Made by a program: the position numbers and the translations under genes. Positions 59,216 through 64,000 of a DNA stretch of 64,000 bases are shown one piece after another (position 1 is the first letter of the stretch; every line of letters starts with the position of its first letter). The stretch spans positions 62,001 through 126,000 of the forward strand of contig JANQKP010000003.1 of NCBI GenBank assembly GCA_028281045.1, in the 5' to 3' direction. The stretch is from Candidatus Altimarinota bacterium. Its GTDB lineage: Bacteria > Patescibacteriota > Gracilibacteria > UM-FILTER-43-11. The notes under the pieces were generated by a model. It was not told the DNA's origin. It saw only the letters and a program-made list of their open reading frames with translations, and searched no databases.

Positions 59216-60112
59216 CCTTTCTATCACTTCATCTTCAGTGAAGCTGTGATTTTGCGTCCCGTGTTTTTCTACGCAGAACGAAGCGACCGCATTCGCTAGT
59301 GGAATCGCTTCTTGTAGGCTTTTTCCTTGTAAAAGCCCATGCATAAGCCCGGCTCTAAAGGCGTCTCCAGAACCGGTGGGGTCTTCTACTTTTTCCACTT
59401 TATAAGCGGCATAAACCTCCTCTTTTTCATTAATTAAAATAGCTCCATTTTCTCCTTGGGTCACAATAATGTTTTTGGTAAGCCCTAAGGTTCTTCCTAT
59501 GGCTATTTGTTTTTGCCAAAGCTCCCACTCGTATTCATTCAGAGTAAGCACGTGAGCTCCTTTTGCAGCTTTTTCTAGCTCCTCGGCAGAAAAAAGCCCC
59601 ATGGCTTGGCCAGGATCGAAGATGAATGCGTGATTATTAGTGCGACAATAATCAGCGTAAGCCATCATGGCCTCTTTTTGATTTGGTGAAATGATCACCA
59701 GGCTTTTTTCGGTGAGATCAAGGGGGTGAGAATCTGCTTTATTTAAAGCTCCCGCATAAAAAGCGGTGATCTGATTGTTCTTTTTATCTGTATTAATAAA
59801 CGCCTGAGCCGTTTTTTCTTCTACAATCTTAATTCCCGTGGTTTCAATTCCTTTTTCTTCTAGGGCTTTTTTGTAGTTATCAAAATCATTCCCGGCTACC
59901 GCGTGAATTTTAGGTTTTTGCCCAAGTAGTGCCAGATTATAAGCAATGTTTCCAGCGGTTCCTCCCAGGTCTACGCGAAGCGCATCTATATTAAAGGCTA
60001 CACTAAGCTCTTGAGTGTGTCCTTTCAGGAGATGATCATGAAAGAGCCCATCAAAATTCATGATGTGATCAAATGCCAAAGACCCGGTGATGACTAAATT
60101 TAAATTTTCCAC
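59204..60112 (-). CDS. PfkB-family carbohydrate/nucleoside kinase (adenosine kinase-like)
   Basis: 302 residues. Ribokinase fold: VITGSLAFDHIMNFDGLFHD, DLGGTAGNIAYNLALLGQKP (signature 1), DNYKKALEEKGIETTGIKIV, and signature 2 EKVEDPTGSGDAFRAGLMHG, whose Asp is the catalytic base and whose GSGD forms the anion hole. The FDHIMNF segment and the lid resemble archaeal/bacterial adenosine or nucleoside kinases more than fructokinases, but the substrate cannot be fixed by reading. A salvage role beside the purine genes is possible. Confidence 0.85.
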   Translation of the reverse strand: MENLNLVITGSLAFDHIMNFDGLFHDHLLKGHTQELSVAFNIDALRVDLGGTAGNIAYNLALLGQKPKIHAVAGNDFDNYKKALEEKGIETTGIKIVEEKTAQAFINTDKKNNQITAFYAGALNKADSHPLDLTEKSLVIISPNQKEAMMAYADYCRTNNHAFIFDPGQAMGLFSAEELEKAAKGAHVLTLNEYEWELWQKQIAIGRTLGLTKNIIVTQGENGAILINEKEEVYAAYKVEKVEDPTGSGDAFRAGLMHGLLQGKSLQEAIPLANAVASFCVEKHGTQNHSFTEDEVIERLSH

Positions 60113-60137
60113 GGGAGCATTGTAGCAGAAAAAAGGC

Positions 60138-60166
60138 TGTCACAAGCAAGAATAGTGGCGTATAAT
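60138..60166 (+). promoter_or_regulatory. Promoter of the 60188-60371 operon
   Basis: TGTCAC (60138-60143), 17-base spacer, TATAAT (60161-60166), 21 bases before the first ATG. Confidence 0.55.
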
Positions 60167-60187
60167 CTTTGAGGTTAACTTTTATCT

Positions 60188-60355
60188 ATGAGACGCGTTC
60201 TTACTCATCTGCAAAAACTATTCCTTGTATGGCTTTTCATACCTGGGTCTTTTGTAATAGTAGTTTCTGTAGGGGCTCTAACTTCAGTAGCCAATGAGGA
60301 AGTTCCACCTTGCGTAGAAATAGAAGAAGGCCAGGAAGAAAACTGCGAGGAGTAG
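60188..60355 (+). CDS. Small single-helix membrane/secreted protein (55 residues)
   Basis: Short reading frame starting MRRVLTHLQKLFLVWLFIPG and continuing through a hydrophobic stretch (SFVIVVSVGALTSVANEE) to an acidic tail with two Cys (VPPCVEIEEGQEENCEE) and TAG. The pattern of basic start, single helix and acidic Cys-containing tail looks like a real exported or membrane peptide. It lies 21 bases after a good promoter and 15 bases before the next gene. Function unknown. Confidence 0.6.
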   Translation: MRRVLTHLQKLFLVWLFIPGSFVIVVSVGALTSVANEEVPPCVEIEEGQEENCEE

Positions 60356-60370
60356 TAAAAAAATAAAAAC

Positions 60371-61147
60371 ATGACCGAATTCACGGATATCATCGTGCCC
60401 AGTATCGCCTTGTTCGTACTGTCTTTTATGATCGTCATCATTTTAGAACTACTTGTGGTGCTACTACTTCACCGCTTTATCTTCAACAACTGGAAATTTG
60501 CTGTAGATGTAGTGTTTCGCTCTCAGGTGAATCATGCTGACATTGTTAAAAGAGTCAGCCTGGTGTTTATCGCGCTTTACCTTTTGGTTATTGTGGTCTT
60601 TTCAGACTTCTTTGGCATTCTTATGACCACCTCACGTGAAGTGCAGATATTTGCTGTGGAACTACTACTAGCTATGGCATTTATATACTTAAGAATCACC
60701 CGTAAATTGGTGGAGCTTAACTTTATGAAATCCATTTATCGCTACTTGTTTGTTTATATTTCTGCTCTCATTTATGTGGGCAGCGTCATTACCATGAGCT
60801 TTGCCTACGAAGGCTATAAAGATTTTATCAACGCCAATCTTACGGCGCCCATAAGAGACACCATTGAATACCGTATAGAAAGCAATAAAAGGCGGGAGCT
60901 CCTTAGGGAATTTAGAGCCCAAATATACAGAAGCGATTGTCCGCTTACAGACTTTACCCAGATAAAAGACCCAAGCAGCAAACACTTTGTTTATGTAACT
61001 ACCCATTTAGATTTAAAAACAGTAGATAATCCCATTAATCCAGGAGATGCCAGTAGCTACCTAAGCGGAAGACTTTGCACGAGCGAAAAAGGCATTAATT
61101 TCCTGCTCACCGAATTTGGACAATGGTACTGGGTGATAAGCACTTAG
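60371..61147 (+). CDS. Multi-pass membrane protein of unknown function
   Basis: 258 residues, not recognised. Four membrane helices (about 10-35, 62-84, 90-108 and 120-148) are followed by a charged soluble C-terminal domain of about 100 residues (TIEYRIESNKRRELLREFRA ... DFTQIKDPSSKHFVYVTTHL). That domain has two Cys and is possibly periplasmic. Probably co-transcribed with the 55-residue protein at 60188. Confidence 0.6.
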   Translation: MTEFTDIIVPSIALFVLSFMIVIILELLVVLLLHRFIFNNWKFAVDVVFRSQVNHADIVKRVSLVFIALYLLVIVVFSDFFGILMTTSREVQIFAVELLLAMAFIYLRITRKLVELNFMKSIYRYLFVYISALIYVGSVITMSFAYEGYKDFINANLTAPIRDTIEYRIESNKRRELLREFRAQIYRSDCPLTDFTQIKDPSSKHFVYVTTHLDLKTVDNPINPGDASSYLSGRLCTSEKGINFLLTEFGQWYWVIST

Positions 61148-61201
61148 CCCTTGTAAAAACCGCATAAATAAGCTAGAATCTGCCCACTCTAAGCGCTTTT
61201 T

Positions 61202-62836
61202 ATGGCTGTTTACAAAGTTCGCCAAGAACTGCTTCCACTGGCTAAAGAAATTATTTTGGAATTCAAAGATTCCCCTTCTTTCGATGAAGGCACTTTAAAG
61301 AAAATAAGAAATCGTTTAACTAAGGAGGCAAAGACAAGACTGCCTAGAAACCTAGAGCTTGTGGCGGCCTACAGAGACCTTGTAGACACCAAAGAAATGG
61401 ATCCGCTTCCAGAACTACTGGGAGTGATTCAAAAGCGTAAAGTACGCACCCTTTCTGGGATTGCGAACATCACGGTTTTAACCAAAGATCTTGGTTGCCC
61501 GGCGAAGTGTATTTTCTGTCCTACAGAAAAGGGTATGCCTAAAAGCTACCTGAGCAATGAGCCCGCTATGATGCGCGCGGTGCGCAATGAATTTAGCGCC
61601 TATAAGCAGGTAAAAACTAGGCTCAATGGCCTCGTGGCCCAAGGGCACGATGTGACTAAGATAGATGTAAGAACCGCTGGGGGAACTTGGGGGGCAGTAC
61701 CAGAATGGTACCGCCAAAGATTCTTAAAAGGAATCTACATTGCCCTAAACGAAGGACCGGGTGAATTCACCGATGATGAAGAGATTGAAAAGAAGATTAA
61801 AGAAACCGATTTAGAAGACCTGATTAAAGAAAATGAAACGACTACCTGCCGTTGTGTAGGACTATGGGTAGAAACCAGGCCAGACTGGGTAGATGCCATG
61901 GAACTTATGAAACTGCGTTCTTACGGAGTAACTGGAATTGAACTTGGGGTACAAACCACGGATGACCCAGTGAATGATTTCAATAAACGCGGGCACGGCG
62001 TGGCCGATAGCATTGAAGCCACCCGTCTTTGCCGCGAAGTGGGACTTAAAATTTGTCATCATCTGATGCCAAACTTGCCTACGGCTACGGTAGAATCTGA
62101 CCTAAAATCTGGAAGAGATCTATTCTTAAACGAAGGGCTCTGCCCAGATTATCTAAAGGTCTACCCTACTATGGTAACCCCTTACAGTGATCTAGAAAAA
62201 ATGGTGAAAGAAGATCCGAGCATTCATACGCCATACACCGATGATGAACTCATGGAAATCATCGCAGAGATTAAAACGCATGTGCCAGAATATTGCCGCA
62301 TCATTCGTATTATTCGCGATATTCCCGCAGAGAGCATTATTATGGGTTCTAAAACCAGTAATCTGCGCCAGGAAATGCACCGCAGAGGTATTGTTTGCCG
62401 CTGCGTGCGCTGCCGCGAGATTCAAGACAATAACTTTAAAATGGAAGACACAGAGCTTCGCGTGCAAGAGTACCAAGCCAATGGGGGCCCAGAACTATTT
62501 ATTTCTATAGACGAAGTGAAACAAGATAAGATCATTGGACTATGTCGTCTTCGGCTCCCTAATAAGCCGAATGACGATATCTTTAATGAGCTAAAAGATG
62601 CAGCCTTGGTTCGTGAACTTCACGTTTACGGGCGCCAAAAATCTCTAGAGCAAGGGGCGGTAGAAAGTAAATCGCAACATGTTGGTTTTGGACGCATGCT
62701 CATGGAAAAAGCGGAGGCTATTTCTAAAGAAAGAGGCTACGATAAAATCGCTGTTATTGCTGCTGTGGGGACCCGCGAGTACTACAAAAAATTAGGTTAC
62801 CACTTAGAAGGAACTTATATGGTGAAAGCGCTTTAA
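61202..62836 (+). CDS. elp3: Elp3-family radical SAM / GNAT tRNA uridine acetyltransferase
   Basis: 544 residues. Elp3 makes the carboxymethyl group on U34 of tRNA from acetyl-CoA and SAM radicals. The N-terminal radical SAM domain carries the cluster motif CPAKCIFC (Cx3Cx2C) with TVLTKDLGCP before it and DVRTAGGTWGAVPEWYRQRF after. Elp3 signature segments include VGLWVETRPDWVDAMELMKL and GVTGIELGVQTTDDPVNDFN. The C-terminal acetyltransferase domain shows GFGRMLMEKAEAISKERGYD and the REYYKKLGYHLEGTYMVK end. Cys ligands of the zinc site (CRCVRCREI) are present. Elp3 is universal in eukaryotes and archaea but patchy in bacteria. Confidence 0.95.
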   Translation: MAVYKVRQELLPLAKEIILEFKDSPSFDEGTLKKIRNRLTKEAKTRLPRNLELVAAYRDLVDTKEMDPLPELLGVIQKRKVRTLSGIANITVLTKDLGCPAKCIFCPTEKGMPKSYLSNEPAMMRAVRNEFSAYKQVKTRLNGLVAQGHDVTKIDVRTAGGTWGAVPEWYRQRFLKGIYIALNEGPGEFTDDEEIEKKIKETDLEDLIKENETTTCRCVGLWVETRPDWVDAMELMKLRSYGVTGIELGVQTTDDPVNDFNKRGHGVADSIEATRLCREVGLKICHHLMPNLPTATVESDLKSGRDLFLNEGLCPDYLKVYPTMVTPYSDLEKMVKEDPSIHTPYTDDELMEIIAEIKTHVPEYCRIIRIIRDIPAESIIMGSKTSNLRQEMHRRGIVCRCVRCREIQDNNFKMEDTELRVQEYQANGGPELFISIDEVKQDKIIGLCRLRLPNKPNDDIFNELKDAALVRELHVYGRQKSLEQGAVESKSQHVGFGRMLMEKAEAISKERGYDKIAVIAAVGTREYYKKLGYHLEGTYMVKAL

Positions 62837-63786
62837 TCTTTCTTTTCTTCTATGGTTCCCAGATCTTCATCTTGAATGATGGTCTGGCTTTTTTCGGCAA
62901 GCAGATTAAACGTAAGCACCCAAACCGTGGCGGCAAAAACATGGAAAAGTCCAAAGAGGTAAGCGGCTACAAGAATAAGGGCAAGGCCAACTACCCCTGC
63001 AATAGCGAGCCCTATTTTCCACCATACTACGGTGGCGAGGAAGGTGGTAGAACCAATAATGAACATAGGAATTAAAAGGACAAGAATCACATTTAAAATG
63101 ATTCTTGCTCCAATTAAAAGCATAAGAATAAGTACTAGAATGGTTTTTCTAAGATTGGCAATCACCAGAATCACACTGTTCATGATCGCTTTCATGAGCC
63201 GCTGATTATGCAGCACAATGTAATACTCTGCATAGGTGAACAGGAAGCTCACCACGAACCCAATAATGGCAATGAAAAGCAGAATGGGCAGCGCAAAGAA
63301 GAAGACGTTTTCACCCCACCAGCGCAGAATGAAAGAGCTTTCTGTAAAGAGCGTGGTGATACTAAAAGCTCCTGAGATAAGACCGAATTCGAAGACGGGG
63401 AAAAAGCGACGAACTCCCACTTCTACAGAGCCGTCGATGGCTTTGTATTCGTGAATCCGATTCACCGCTTCAATGAGCGCTCCACGAAGAATAGGGGTTA
63501 AAAGCACATAGCCTAAGAAAAAGAGAAGGCCAATGATTCCCAGAGCAATAGAAAGCCCCACATGACCAGTTATGAAGTGCCAGATACTTTCAATGTTGCC
63601 TACCATAGAATCCCCTGCATCTTCATTAAAAAGGCTGCTGTGTCTAAAAGCATTGTATTGGTAAATCAGATAAGCGCTGCTCACCACAATACTAAAGAAA
63701 GCAGGAATAGCCCCATACCATATGAGTTTTTTAAGATGAACTTGGGTCATCTGCCAGGCTTTGCGGACAATATCTCGTGTATTCAT
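62833..63786 (-). CDS. Multi-pass membrane protein, family uncertain
   Basis: 317 residues, about six to seven membrane helices (for example WYGAIPAFFSIVVSSAYLIY, LGIIGLLFFLGYVLLTPILR, LPILLFIAIIGFVVSFLFTY, TILVLILMLLIGARIILNVI), with a short charged C-terminal tail. The layout resembles poorly described integral membrane families (glycerophosphoryl-diester-phosphodiesterase membrane-domain-like), but no motif proves it. It overlaps the end of elp3 by four bases on the other strand. Confidence 0.6.
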   Translation of the reverse strand: MNTRDIVRKAWQMTQVHLKKLIWYGAIPAFFSIVVSSAYLIYQYNAFRHSSLFNEDAGDSMVGNIESIWHFITGHVGLSIALGIIGLLFFLGYVLLTPILRGALIEAVNRIHEYKAIDGSVEVGVRRFFPVFEFGLISGAFSITTLFTESSFILRWWGENVFFFALPILLFIAIIGFVVSFLFTYAEYYIVLHNQRLMKAIMNSVILVIANLRKTILVLILMLLIGARIILNVILVLLIPMFIIGSTTFLATVVWWKIGLAIAGVVGLALILVAAYLFGLFHVFAATVWVLTFNLLAEKSQTIIQDEDLGTIEEKKD

Positions 63787-63807
63787 TCCTTTAATTTACT
63801 GGCGAAT

Positions 63808-63835
63808 ATTTTAGCAAAAAAAGGCCCATTTGAAC
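63808..63835 (-). promoter_or_regulatory. Promoter of 62833-63786 with GGGCCTTTTTTTGC spacer end
   Basis: GTTCAA (63830-63835), 16-base spacer ending GGGCCTTTTTTTGC, TAAAAT (63808-63813), a member of the recurrent promoter family. Confidence 0.6.
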
Positions 63836-63952
63836 AGTCTCAAATAAACCCTTTACAAAATTTAATAAATAGTATAGAATAATCTCCAATTGCCCTTTTG
63901 TCACAATAAATTACCCTGCTCCTCCCGGTGTAGGGTTTTTTATTGGAATAAA

Positions 63953-64000
63953 ATAAAGGGTGCCACGATTTGAACATGTAGTCCGTAAAAGAATTAGGAG
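63953..64000 (-). other. Possible 3' half of a tRNA-like gene at the window edge
   Basis: Read on the minus strand, CTCCTAA (an anticodon-loop-like string, CCU) is followed 19 bases later by a T-loop-like TTCAAAT, flanked by ACATG/CGTGG (four of five pairs), and by GGCACCC. No CCA is encoded and the variable region would be nine bases, which fits no standard class well. The sequence to the right is needed. Confidence 0.2.

Noticed and set aside
1-64000. UGA reassigned to glycine or tryptophan (code 25 or 4)
   Set aside because: Long conserved genes are complete under the standard code with no internal TGA, and the TGA of 53143-53631 is followed by a perfect terminator, so TGA still acts as a stop.
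1-64000. Insertion sequences, integrases, phage or CRISPR-Cas genes
   Set aside because: No transposase, integrase, capsid, terminase or Cas-like protein was recognised, and no long terminal inverted repeats flank any gene.

Overview
The window is a dense, moderately AT-rich bacterial chromosome segment (roughly 40% GC by eye) with 59 protein genes (one cut by the left edge), two clear tRNA genes and several RNA leaders. Gaps are short and genes often abut or overlap by a few bases. Most genes lack an evident Shine-Dalgarno sequence, while strong -35/-10 promoters are easy to see. L10 and L19 carry long acidic tails. Translation and repair genes sit among many lineage-specific proteins without recognisable family. 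This gene content suggests a Candidate Phyla Radiation / Patescibacteria lineage, possibly near Peregrinibacteria, but that placement is inference. Of the 58 stop codons visible, 42 are TAA, 14 TAG and only 2 TGA, and long conserved genes read through without internal TGA. So TGA is neither reassigned nor much used as a stop.

Left part (1-15 kb): rplL and rplJ behind an L10-type leader, rluD, an endonuclease/phosphatase-family gene, rplU, a CsaB-like pyruvyl transferase, rplS, an HTH-nucleotidyltransferase regulator, a YggS-type PLP protein, small unknown genes, infB, a lipoprotein and tmk with an atypical P-loop. The folD-purF-purD operon (14.2-17.9 kb) links one-carbon and purine synthesis.

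Middle (18-38 kb): a 980-residue surface protein with a cohesin-like domain, six Cys-rich repeats and a thrombospondin-type calcium repeat; the nadB-prsW-nfu operon; two large unknown proteins with strong promoters, one with a RelA/SpoT-like segment; divergent tsaD and lgt; and a signalling cluster. That cluster holds a CHASE2 adenylate cyclase facing a stand-alone cyclic-nucleotide-binding protein, uvrA, a Tat-exported HExxH protease and an RsbU-type phosphatase.

Right part (38-64 kb): a single 2044-residue protein of unknown function; DUF212, VTT and lipoprotein genes; tRNA-Cys; mazEF; murB; grpE and CIRCE-controlled dnaK; tRNA-Leu followed by a foreign-looking small membrane gene; sanA; thrS behind a T-box leader; pdxS without pdxT; a WecA/MraY-type transferase; a PfkB kinase; elp3; and membrane proteins.

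The most interesting structure lies between genes. A recurrent promoter has a GG(G/C)CTTTTTTTG spacer end, often fused to the terminator hairpin of the gene upstream. Many promoters embed perfect palindromes, two of them sharing the same operator-like repeat. A small palindrome, TGGCTTATTTAAGCCA, recurs mostly just after stop codons.
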